Positions 17,731 to 25,522 of a stretch of DNA of 64,000 nucleotides are shown piece by piece. Origin of the DNA: CAYUQT01 sp964446835 (GTDB lineage: Bacteria; Planctomycetota; Phycisphaerae; UBA1845; JAFGLZ01); contig CAYUQT010000022.1 of assembly GCA_964446835.1 (NCBI GenBank), positions 1-64,000 on the forward strand, given 5' to 3'. The first letter of the stretch is position 1. Every line of letters begins with the position of its first letter. Both the position numbers and the translations under genes were made by a program. The notes under the pieces are model-generated. The model saw nothing but the letters and a program-made list of their open reading frames with translations, did not search any database and had not been told where the DNA came from.

Positions 17731-17863
17731 TACTGAGGGGTAGGGAATGGTCAGTCAAAATACTACAGACACGGCCAACGTGTCTGCAACAGAATTCGGC
17801 TTTTTTCGAAGCCGTGGCGCACTTCCGGGCTGCATGTTGAGTGAGCTCGGAAGTTTTTTTTTT
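17731..17863 (+). ncRNA. Candidate small RNA, about 133 nt
   Basis: Bounded by the strong promoter at 17696-17724 and a terminator ending at 17863. It can form three stems: CAGACACG/CGTGTCTG (17766-17773 with 17779-17786, five-base loop), CGGCTT/AAGCCG (17797-17802 with 17809-17814) and the terminator stem. No open frame with a ribosome binding site lies inside it. I do not recognise it as 6S, SRP RNA, tmRNA or RNase P RNA. The DegT gene ends 65 bp further on, on the opposite strand. Function unknown; a regulatory RNA is the simplest reading. Confidence 0.6.
17821..17863 (+). terminator. Intrinsic terminator of the small RNA
   Basis: Eleven-bp stem ACTTCCGGGCT/AGCTCGGAAGT with one G-U pair, twelve-base loop, followed by ten T (17854-17863). 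The T run is on the plus strand only, so it does not serve the minus-strand DegT gene. Confidence 0.85.
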
Positions 17864-17928
17864 CGTCACCGTGCTCTCGTGAAACGGGCGCCCACCTGAT
17901 GCCGGGCTCCGCGATGCTGTGAATCCAA

Positions 17929-19047
17929 CTATCCGCAAACTTCACGGATGCACTTCGCCACATACTCCTGCTGCTGTGCGGAGAGTTCCGGAAAGATCGG
18001 AATAGACAGCACTTCCTGGGCAACCATCTCTGCGGTGGGACAATCACCTTTCTTGCCGCCCAGATAAGCAAAGCACTCTTGTTCATGAAGTGGGAGCGGG
18101 TAGTAGATCTCGCACCCGACGTTCTTCGATTGCAGGTGATCGCGAAGGGCATCTCGCTTGCGGTCCACCCGGATGGTGTATTGGTTGAAGATCGAGGCGT
18201 TGCCTTCGCGTACCTTCGGGGTAATCACGTCCGACCCCGCCAGCAGTTGGTCATATCGAGCGGCGTTGGCTCGGCGGGCGGCACTCCAGCCGTCAAGGTA
18301 CTTCAGCTTCACGCTGAGTACGGCGGCCTGAAGGGCGTCCAGTCGGAAGTTGCCGCCGATCATCGAGTGGAAGTACTTCGGCTTGGCCCCGTGCCCGCGG
18401 ATCATGCGACACCGATCCGCCAGCTCATCATCGTCGGTGGCCACCATGCCGCCATCACCGAACGCCCCAAGATTCTTCGAGGGGAAGAAACTGAAGCAGC
18501 ACATGCCGCCGAACTGGCCGGACTTGCGACCGTTGCGGCTGGCGCCCAGGCTCTGGGCGGCGTCTTCGATCAGGGTCAGGTGGTTTCGAGCCGCAAGGTC
18601 GCCGATCTTGTCGAGGTCACAGAGCTGGCCGAACAGGTCCACCGCCACGATGGCCTTCGTCCGCTTTGTGATAGCCGCTTCGATCAGATCCGGACGGATA
18701 TTGAACGTGTCCGGCTCGATGTCCACCAGCACAGGCTTGGCACCCAGTCGCGCCACGCACCCGGCCGTTGCGAAGAACGTAAACGTCGTCGTGATGACCT
18801 CATCACCCTGTCCGACCCCCGCGGCCATCAGCGCCACCAACAGGGCGTCACTGCCGCTGCTGACGCCAATGGCATGCTTGATCCCGCAGTAGTCGGATAT
18901 CTCCCTCTCAAGTTGCTCGACGCGAGGACCCAGAATGAAGGCCTGACTGTCGCAGACCTCGTCGATGACCTTACGGACTTCCTCGCGAATGGCGGCGTAC
19001 TGGATCTTCAGATCGAGTAAGGGGACACGGTTGACAGCGGCTGACAT
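17929..19047 (-). CDS. DegT/DnrJ/EryC1 sugar aminotransferase
   Basis: 372 aa from the ATG at 19047, which follows GGAGGAGA. A fold-type I PLP enzyme: substrate-binding N-terminus (VPLLDLKIQY), GSDALLVAL for the phosphate site, LIEDAAQSLGA with the PLP Asp, and the Schiff-base Lys in FFPSKNLGAFGDGG (K191). These enzymes transaminate keto-sugars on UDP or dTDP carriers for surface polysaccharides. The sequence is closest in feel to the WbpE group (UDP-3-keto-GlcNAcA aminotransferases). The gene upstream on the same strand is a WbpD-like N-acetyltransferase, which acts on the product of such an aminotransferase. Confidence 0.9.
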   Translation of the reverse strand: MSAAVNRVPLLDLKIQYAAIREEVRKVIDEVCDSQAFILGPRVEQLEREISDYCGIKHAIGVSSGSDALLVALMAAGVGQGDEVITTTFTFFATAGCVARLGAKPVLVDIEPDTFNIRPDLIEAAITKRTKAIVAVDLFGQLCDLDKIGDLAARNHLTLIEDAAQSLGASRNGRKSGQFGGMCCFSFFPSKNLGAFGDGGMVATDDDELADRCRMIRGHGAKPKYFHSMIGGNFRLDALQAAVLSVKLKYLDGWSAARRANAARYDQLLAGSDVITPKVREGNASIFNQYTIRVDRKRDALRDHLQSKNVGCEIYYPLPLHEQECFAYLGGKKGDCPTAEMVAQEVLSIPIFPELSAQQQEYVAKCIREVCG

Positions 19048-19177
19048 GTACTCTCCTCCAAGGACACCCGAACGTTCCGACCGGTTCGGCAACTGCGGAT
19101 AGGACACACTGTACCTCAACCCCACAAGCAAAGGGGGCGGCGGAACGCTTCATCAGACCGGCGACGGGCCGGTCGGA

Positions 19178-19786
19178 TCATTTCTCCCGTTCGAGCACCA
19201 CATGGTGCGCGTCCAGCTTCCGGTACCGTTCGCCGGTTGCCGAGCACACGGCCATGCCGTCCGGGCCGAAGCTCAAACGCTGCCCGTTCCGGCTGATCCA
19301 CCCCACGACCCGCCCCGGCATGCCGACGACCAGTGCGAAGTCCGGAACATCTCGCGTAACAACGGCTCCCGCTCCGATCATCGCATATTGCCCGATAGTA
19401 TAGCCGCAAACGACCGTCGCGTTCGCCCCGATCGTCGCTCCGCGGCGGATGAGGGTCTTTCGATACTCGTCCTTTCGCGAGACGGCGCTTCGCGGGTTGA
19501 GCACGTTCGTGAACACCATGCTCGGTCCGCAGAAGACGTCCTCCTCGATCTCGACGCCCTCGTAGATCGAGACATTGTTCTGAACCCTGGCATTGTCACC
19601 GATCCGCACGCCTTTCGCTACGAAACAATTCTGTCCGAAGGAGCAGTCCCGTCCGATGGAGGCTCCGGACATGATGTGACAGAAGTGCCAGATCTTCGTG
19701 CCCGCGCCAATCTCAACCGGCAGATCGACGATACTGCTCGGATGGACATAGTAACCGGTGTCACCTTGTGCGTTCGACTGTGTCAA
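19178..19786 (-). CDS. WbpD-like sugar N-acetyltransferase
   Basis: 202 aa from a TTG preceded by GAGGA; no in-frame ATG exists upstream. The protein is a left-handed beta-helix of hexapeptide repeats (VEIGAGTKIWHFCHI, IGRDCSFGQNCFV, IGDNARVQNNVSI, VEIEEDVFCGPSMVF, IGANATVVCGYTIG, MIGAGAVVTRDV), with the family's GMPGRVVGW ending of the helix and a short C-terminal tail. It should acetylate the amino group of a UDP-3-amino sugar in the cytoplasm. It lies 130 bp upstream of the DegT gene on the same strand, giving an aminotransferase-acetyltransferase pair for a diacetamido sugar. Confidence 0.9.
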   Translation of the reverse strand: MTQSNAQGDTGYYVHPSSIVDLPVEIGAGTKIWHFCHIMSGASIGRDCSFGQNCFVAKGVRIGDNARVQNNVSIYEGVEIEEDVFCGPSMVFTNVLNPRSAVSRKDEYRKTLIRRGATIGANATVVCGYTIGQYAMIGAGAVVTRDVPDFALVVGMPGRVVGWISRNGQRLSFGPDGMAVCSATGERYRKLDAHHVVLEREK

Positions 19787-19911
19787 TGGACATCTTCCTC
19801 ACCGGCCATGGTTCGCCGATGTTCGCCAGACACCCTTTCTTCTGATCCAACAGGCCACACGGCCTGTCCATTCCATCGCCGAGGATTCGTGATCGGCGAT
19901 GGCAGGAACCC

Positions 19912-21123
19912 CTAGGGCCGGGTTGCCGCTGCGGCAAAACGCTCGTTGGCCTGCTGCATCAGCTTCAGGGTCTCGGGCGCCTTCCGCACGTTATAGACAT
20001 CCGCTTCATTCCGACATGCCCAGTTCCAGACCAGCGTCAAGGGTACCCTCAGGCGGACGGCGTGGTCCAGACTGTCCTTTAAAAACGGCACGGTCGGACG
20101 GTGCGTATACTCGTCGCCGGTTTCGCCGAGATACATGGGCTTGCCGATATGATCGCACGCTTCCTTGAAGACCACCAGGGGTGTGGCGGCCAGTTCGTCC
20201 CTATTGCCGAAACGCAGGTTGTCGTGTCCCGGATAGAAATGGATGCTGATCAACTCGATCGGGTCCGGGTGCGAATCGCGAAGGTACCGGGTCATCTCCT
20301 CTCTGTTGTCCGCCGTCCAGTCGCCTCGTCCCTGGGCCAGTCGCAGGTGCTGCGCCGCCGGCCGCGGAGCCGAGAAGCCCGACCCGATCATGTGGTTTCC
20401 GTCCAGGCTTTGAATGAACCCCGCCCATTCGCGCACAAACCCGATCATCTGCTCGGTCGTGAAGTGGTCACGCCGGACCCGAATGAATGCGCAGCCTTCA
20501 TGCGTTGGGTTCAAACCCCCGAATCCGTACGGCGACTGAAACGCCAGGTCGGCATGAAGATTCAACTCGTTGGTCAGCTCCCAGAACAGGATCGTCGGCT
20601 CGTTGCGGTATCGCGAGACGATCTGATGCGTATACAGCCACAGATACTGCCGCGACCGCGAATCAGGATTGAGCATCATATCCTGCACGCACTCGCCGGC
20701 CATGTCCGGAAACATGTAGACGTTCCAGCAAATCGTCGGGATCAATCGTATGCCATGTGCCTTGGCCGCCTGCACGAGTTCGTCGAAGGCGCCCCAGTAG
20801 TGCTTCTCGCTGGCCCATCCTCGCATGTCGTTGGGGTAGAAGCCGACTCCGCACACCCGGACGACGTTGAAGCCCCGTCGGGCGATATCGGCTGTCGCCT
20901 CGACCGCCTGCGTCTTGCTCGGGGGACCGCTCAGAAATGACAGAAACAGGTCGAACCCATTCACAGAGACCAGCCGCAAGGGCTTTCCGTTCAATTGAAG
21001 ATCCGTGCCCTGTCGCTTCAGAAAGCTGCCGGCCTGCGGCTCAGCCGCCGGCGCGCAGATCGCTGTACCCAGACACAGCACAATCAACCGCCCGACACAG
21101 AAGCTGCAACGATGAGAATTCAA
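19912..21123 (-). CDS. Secreted GH5-like glycoside hydrolase
   Basis: 403 aa from a TTG with AAGGAG seven bases upstream; that site lies inside the last codons of the preceding gene, so the two are translationally linked. Signal peptide with cleavage near CAPAAEP. A clan GH-A TIM barrel: acid/base Glu in ILFWELTNELN (E186) and nucleophile Glu in PMYLGETGDEY (E334), with RRGFNVVRVCG and ISIHFYPGHDN as further conserved strands. The layout fits GH5 mannanase or endoglucanase-like enzymes, though substrate cannot be told. Probably periplasmic or extracellular. Confidence 0.85.
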   Translation of the reverse strand: MNSHRCSFCVGRLIVLCLGTAICAPAAEPQAGSFLKRQGTDLQLNGKPLRLVSVNGFDLFLSFLSGPPSKTQAVEATADIARRGFNVVRVCGVGFYPNDMRGWASEKHYWGAFDELVQAAKAHGIRLIPTICWNVYMFPDMAGECVQDMMLNPDSRSRQYLWLYTHQIVSRYRNEPTILFWELTNELNLHADLAFQSPYGFGGLNPTHEGCAFIRVRRDHFTTEQMIGFVREWAGFIQSLDGNHMIGSGFSAPRPAAQHLRLAQGRGDWTADNREEMTRYLRDSHPDPIELISIHFYPGHDNLRFGNRDELAATPLVVFKEACDHIGKPMYLGETGDEYTHRPTVPFLKDSLDHAVRLRVPLTLVWNWACRNEADVYNVRKAPETLKLMQQANERFAAAATRP

Positions 21124-21126
21124 TAG

Positions 21127-22347
21127 TCACTCCTTGCCCTTCAGGCGAATCTGTGGCGGGTCGGCCAAGTCCTGGTAGCGCTGCTCGATCTGCTCGCGTG
21201 TGATAGATCGTCCCGCGCTGACCCAGAAGCGGTATCGCATCGACAACGTACGGTCCTTGTTCAACTCATACGGAATGAATTCGCCGAACCGGGCATAGAG
21301 CCGTTCCGAAAACTCCGCCGGCTTGGGGTTCTTCGGGTCGCAGAGGTCCGCCACCGTATAGCCTCGACCGCTCAGCGAGTATTGAACCGCGTTCCAGGGC
21401 AGATTGACGTGGCTCGCGGTGTTGCACTCCTTGTCGGTCGGCAGACTCGCCCATTGGGCCGGGCGGAGGTATCGAGTGGCCTTCTGGTTCTCGTAGACCT
21501 CCTGAGGAGCACGCCAATGGACCCCTGCGTGCTGCCGATCACCCCCCAGCGTGACGGGCGAGCCAGTGGCGCGTAGCTCCGAGGTAAACTCGATCAAAAG
21601 GCTGCCCTTGGGCTGGGCATAGACGAGCACACCACGGGTCTCCTCGGCAAACGTCTTGCCTTCGGTGTCGTTCCAGCGGATGAGCACGACGTGCCCGCCC
21701 ATGACCGGTCCGGCGATCTGGCGGATCTCCTGGGCGTGGACCGAATGCTCGCCCTTGTGGGCGTGCCAGATGTCATAGGTCTTGCCGTCCACCGTGCACT
21801 TGTAGCCGACGAAGATGCCTCGATGGTGCGGATATGTCCCGCCGAGCCCCTTGGTCAGCTGCGTGCCGTTCTCGGGGTCGAAGACCAGGTGGTAAGGTTT
21901 CTTGGTCCGTTCGACGTCCTTGGAGTCAAACGGTGTGTACATATATCGAATCACGGTCCGGTTGTCATACTGAAGGTCCATCGACTTGCCGTGCGAACCG
22001 GAGCTGTCCTTCCATCGGAATTCCGGCCACGCCTTCGAGTCGGCATCTCGGCCTACGGTCAGAACATAGCGTCGGCTCTCCCCGGCGGGACAGTCCGCCA
22101 CGACCCACCACAGTCGAGCCGTTCCATCGCCGATCCACTCGATCTGACCGGGCTGCGACCGCCCCTCGACGCTCGCCGAAACCGGCAGAGGAGGCCGGGC
22201 CTGTTTGCCCATCAACGGCACTTCGACCGAAACGGGCACGTCCTTCCGGGCCGCCTTGCCGGCAGAGACTGCGGCCACGAAAGAATCCGCTTGGGCCATG
22301 TTCACCGACACGAGGATCGATACAACCAGCAGTACACACGTTCGCAC
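21127..22347 (-). CDS. DUF6807 (PmoA-like) secreted protein
   Basis: About 406 aa from a GTG at 22347, chosen because TGGAG lies eight bases upstream and the product then starts directly with a signal peptide (VRTCVLLVVSILVSVNMAQA). The body matches the DUF6807 family, once called methane oxygenase PmoA-like: PYHLVFDPENGTQLTKGLGG, YPHHRGIFVGYK, IWHAHKGEHSVHAQEI and a late MRYRFWVSAG. This beta-sandwich family is common in planctomycete and Bacteroidetes carbohydrate loci; its enzymatic role is not established to my knowledge. It precedes the GH5-like gene by 3 bp and is divergent from the multihaem cytochrome. Confidence 0.8.
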   Translation of the reverse strand: MRTCVLLVVSILVSVNMAQADSFVAAVSAGKAARKDVPVSVEVPLMGKQARPPLPVSASVEGRSQPGQIEWIGDGTARLWWVVADCPAGESRRYVLTVGRDADSKAWPEFRWKDSSGSHGKSMDLQYDNRTVIRYMYTPFDSKDVERTKKPYHLVFDPENGTQLTKGLGGTYPHHRGIFVGYKCTVDGKTYDIWHAHKGEHSVHAQEIRQIAGPVMGGHVVLIRWNDTEGKTFAEETRGVLVYAQPKGSLLIEFTSELRATGSPVTLGGDRQHAGVHWRAPQEVYENQKATRYLRPAQWASLPTDKECNTASHVNLPWNAVQYSLSGRGYTVADLCDPKNPKPAEFSERLYARFGEFIPYELNKDRTLSMRYRFWVSAGRSITREQIEQRYQDLADPPQIRLKGKE

Positions 22348-22450
22348 GATTGGGTCTCCAGGATGGGCCACTTCCATCGAAACCATAACCGCAAACAGAG
22401 ATGGTGTGAAGCCTTGTCGAATCGTCTCGGCGGCTTCTTCCGGTTCGTGC

Positions 22451-22479
22451 TTGCCAGTTGTCAAGACACGCCGTAACCT
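22451..22479 (+). promoter_or_regulatory. Possible promoter of the multihaem cytochrome
   Basis: TTGCCA (22451-22456), 17-bp spacer, TAACCT (22474-22479). The predicted start lies about 35 nt before the ATG at 22521. Confidence 0.35.
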
Positions 22480-22520
22480 TTCCATCCAGCGAGCCGTCCA
22501 TGTCTTAAGAGGATGCTGCC

Positions 22521-24944
22521 ATGAGAACGACGCTGTGCACACTGCTGATCGTCTTTGGTTTCAGTGCGTCTCTGCGGGGTGAGGCCTCGACGTCCTCCAC
22601 GAGCGTCACCAAGCCCGGCTGCCTGAGTTGTCATGTCGGGATCGAACCCATCCGCGACTACAAGTCGATGATGATGAGGCGCATCTTCTCCGCCGGAGGC
22701 CCGGCCGACCCCGAGGGTTGTGCCGTCTGCCACGGCGGCGATCCGGCCGCGACAACCAAGGAGAAGGCCCACCAGGGAAAGACCTTCTATCCCGATCCGG
22801 GCAGTCCGTGGATCAATGAACAGACCTGCGGAAGCTGTCACCCGGAACACGTCGGTACCCAGTGGACCAGCCTCATGATGACCGAGTCGGGCAAGATCCA
22901 GGGTGTGGCGTGGTCCTTCGGTTCGCTTCAGGGCAACAACCACACGTGGGGCAACTACGACGCCCGCAATCCGACCAATCCCGCCGCACGACAGGGCACC
23001 GACGCCTATCGCGCCTACATGGACAAGCTCAAGAAGTCGGAACCGGCCGCGTTCCCAGACGCCCAGATGACACTTCCCAATGCCCCGACCGACGGCACTA
23101 AACTGAAGGATCAGCCGCAACAGGTTGCCTTTACACAACTCCGCGCCGAATGTCTGCGATGCCACCTGGCCGTCCGGGGGCAGCCGAAGCGCGGCGATTA
23201 CCGCGGCATGGGTTGCTCGGCCTGTCACAGCCCCTACAGCAACGAGGGCTTCTACGAAGGACAGGACAAGAGCATCCCTCGAAACCAGCCGGGACACATG
23301 CTCGTCCACTCGATGCACAGCACCCGAAAAGCGAAGGTCACCGTGCATGGCCAGACCTACAGTGGAATTCCCACGGAGGTCTGCACGAGCTGTCACAGTC
23401 GGGGCAAACGCATCGGCGTGAGCTTCCAGGGGCTCATGGAGATCGAGGGCCAGACGCCCTTCACCGATGGCGGCAAAGCACAGATCGATCTGCATGGCAA
23501 GCGTTACCAGGCCATGCACCAGGACATCCACGCCCGCAAGGGCATGGTGTGCCAGGACTGTCATACCACCAGCGACGTTCATGGCGATGGCTTCTTGTGC
23601 GGCGCCTCCCTGGCACAGGTTCAGATCGAATGCACCGACTGCCATGGCACGCCGCAGAAGTATCCTTGGGAACTGCCCCTCGGCTATATGGATGAGTTCA
23701 GTCCCCCCTCAGCGGAAGCTGCGCCCAGGGGCACCACCGTGGCGATGCCCAACCGTGAAATCCAGGGAACGGTCCATGACCAGGGAAAGGACCACCTGCT
23801 GACGGCACGCGGAAACCCGTTCCCGGAGGTCGTTCGGGCACAGAACACCGTGATCGTTCACACCGCCGGCGGCAAAGACCTCACCCTCAAACCGCTCAAA
23901 CTGCTTCAAGAAGAGGGCCGGTTCAACACCGCCGCTCGGGTGGCCATGTACGCCGTCGGCGCACACATCAACAAAATGGAGTGCTACGGCTGCCACGCCC
24001 AGTGGGTTCCCCAGCGCCATGGCCAGCACGTCCGCGTCGACTACTCGGGTGGTAAGAAGAGCTTCGACTGGGTCGCTGCCGGTCATCTCCACGGCCAGGG
24101 CAAGCACGCCGCCGAGACGAGCGAAATGGACTACCCGACCACCGTGGCGGGTACGGTCGACGAACAAACGTCGTATGTGCGGCATGAGGAGCCCGCCCTG
24201 GCCGTCAACGGCGAAGGACGTGTGTCGCCCGCCGTACCGGGGTGCCAGACCTGTCTGACGATCATCGGTCCGGACGGCCGTTCCGTCGTCCAGAACCGCA
24301 TCTTCCGCACCCCGCCCAACACCCAGGGCGCCGGCGCAGAGGGACAGCTCGCCATGGACTTCAGTCCGGGACAGCCGCACACGATGGGAACCGAGGCGCG
24401 ATCGTGTGAATCATGCCACATTTCCGAGAAGGCCCTCGGCCACGGAATCGAAGGCGGACGTTTGAGCCGTCCCCCCAACACGCCGGTCTCGGCCGACCTC
24501 AAGACCGCCGACGGGCAGGTTCTGCCCAAGCAGACTCGTGCTCAGATCGAACCGATCGAGGGCCTCAGCACCGATTGGTCCCGATTCGTCACCGAAGACG
24601 GAAAGCAGCTCATGACGGTGGGCCACCATTTCACTCAGTCGCGTCCGCTCAACACACAAGAGCGAAACAACATGGATCGCCGGCACCTCTGCTTGGCCTG
24701 TCACCAGGAGATCCCTCGCGAATCGCTGGCGGTCAGCATCCTTCATCATGCCGCGAAATACGCCGATCTCCTGCCCAAGAACCGGCAGGAGCATCACTCG
24801 CTGGTCCACAAGAACCTGATGCTCGCCGCGTGGGGACAGGTCATGCCAATGTTCGGCGGCCCGGTGGTTGTCCTGGTCGTTGCCATCTGGTGGTTCCGTC
24901 GACGAGTCCGCGCCAAGGCGCAAGGCGGCAAGACCGCAGAATGA
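22521..24944 (+). CDS. Membrane-anchored multihaem cytochrome c
   Basis: 807 aa, signal peptide at residues 1-20, ribosome site AAGAGGA upstream. I count eleven CxxCH haem motifs: CLSCH (residue 34), CAVCH, CGSCH, CLRCH, CSACH, CTSCH, CQDCH, CTDCH, CYGCH, CESCH and CLACH. A twelfth motif is broken (CQTCL), with the haem-ligand His replaced by Leu. A single hydrophobic segment near the end (GPVVVLVVAIWWF) followed by basic residues anchors it to the inner membrane, so the haem part faces the periplasm. It likely carries electrons in respiration or acts as a multihaem reductase; no catalytic subunit is adjacent and I cannot assign it to a named reductase. Confidence 0.9.
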   Translation: MRTTLCTLLIVFGFSASLRGEASTSSTSVTKPGCLSCHVGIEPIRDYKSMMMRRIFSAGGPADPEGCAVCHGGDPAATTKEKAHQGKTFYPDPGSPWINEQTCGSCHPEHVGTQWTSLMMTESGKIQGVAWSFGSLQGNNHTWGNYDARNPTNPAARQGTDAYRAYMDKLKKSEPAAFPDAQMTLPNAPTDGTKLKDQPQQVAFTQLRAECLRCHLAVRGQPKRGDYRGMGCSACHSPYSNEGFYEGQDKSIPRNQPGHMLVHSMHSTRKAKVTVHGQTYSGIPTEVCTSCHSRGKRIGVSFQGLMEIEGQTPFTDGGKAQIDLHGKRYQAMHQDIHARKGMVCQDCHTTSDVHGDGFLCGASLAQVQIECTDCHGTPQKYPWELPLGYMDEFSPPSAEAAPRGTTVAMPNREIQGTVHDQGKDHLLTARGNPFPEVVRAQNTVIVHTAGGKDLTLKPLKLLQEEGRFNTAARVAMYAVGAHINKMECYGCHAQWVPQRHGQHVRVDYSGGKKSFDWVAAGHLHGQGKHAAETSEMDYPTTVAGTVDEQTSYVRHEEPALAVNGEGRVSPAVPGCQTCLTIIGPDGRSVVQNRIFRTPPNTQGAGAEGQLAMDFSPGQPHTMGTEARSCESCHISEKALGHGIEGGRLSRPPNTPVSADLKTADGQVLPKQTRAQIEPIEGLSTDWSRFVTEDGKQLMTVGHHFTQSRPLNTQERNNMDRRHLCLACHQEIPRESLAVSILHHAAKYADLLPKNRQEHHSLVHKNLMLAAWGQVMPMFGGPVVVLVVAIWWFRRRVRAKAQGGKTAE

Positions 24945-25522
24945 TCTGCGAAACGCCGCGACGCTACTCCATGGTCGGGTGAACGGTCCGAGCGACTGAC
25001 TCAGCTTCCATGGGAGCACGGCGAAAGACCGGAATACGTGCAAAGTCTGCTCGCGTAACCGGTTGTCTGCCAACTGACTGCCACGAAGAATGTGTATATG
25101 CGTAGTATTAGAACGCATAATTATCATAGTAATAATCGAAGTGGACACTGGCCATGTATTGATTCACGCCTGATCTGATGGTATAAGTTCTATCAATACA
25201 TCTGAAAACACAATATTATTTTCCGAAAACTGAAAAATAAAACCCCTTATGCGCACCAGAAACGGTGAGCCCCCAAATCGATATTAGGGTCTACATGGTT
25301 TGGCGTCTCATGAAGCCGCCGGTTGCTGGATTCGGTTCGACGGTTCTTCAGGAGTCTGCGAGGGCGCGACGCGGGCGACCGGGGAAGAGCGAGGATCGAG
25401 ATGGGCACTGTCGAGCGTCTCCCCATATCTTCTTCACTTTGCCTTCGATCACATGAATTGACGGGTGTGTAGCCCGTCTCCCGCAAGCGCCATGCGGACC
25501 AACCTGGAAAGGAGAAGCACAC
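24945..25522. other. Intergenic region with A/T-rich tract and promoter-like pair
   Basis: 578 bp. The stretch 25085-25255 is notably A/T-rich. It contains TTGATT (25159-25164), a 17-bp spacer and TATAAG (25182-25187) on the plus strand, which could drive the beta-helix gene with a leader of about 330 nt. No small gene or terminator is convincing. Confidence 0.4.

Noticed and set aside
17731..17863. 6S RNA, SRP RNA or tmRNA
   Set aside because: No long bubble-containing rod, no SRP tetraloop domain and no tRNA-like ends with a tag frame.
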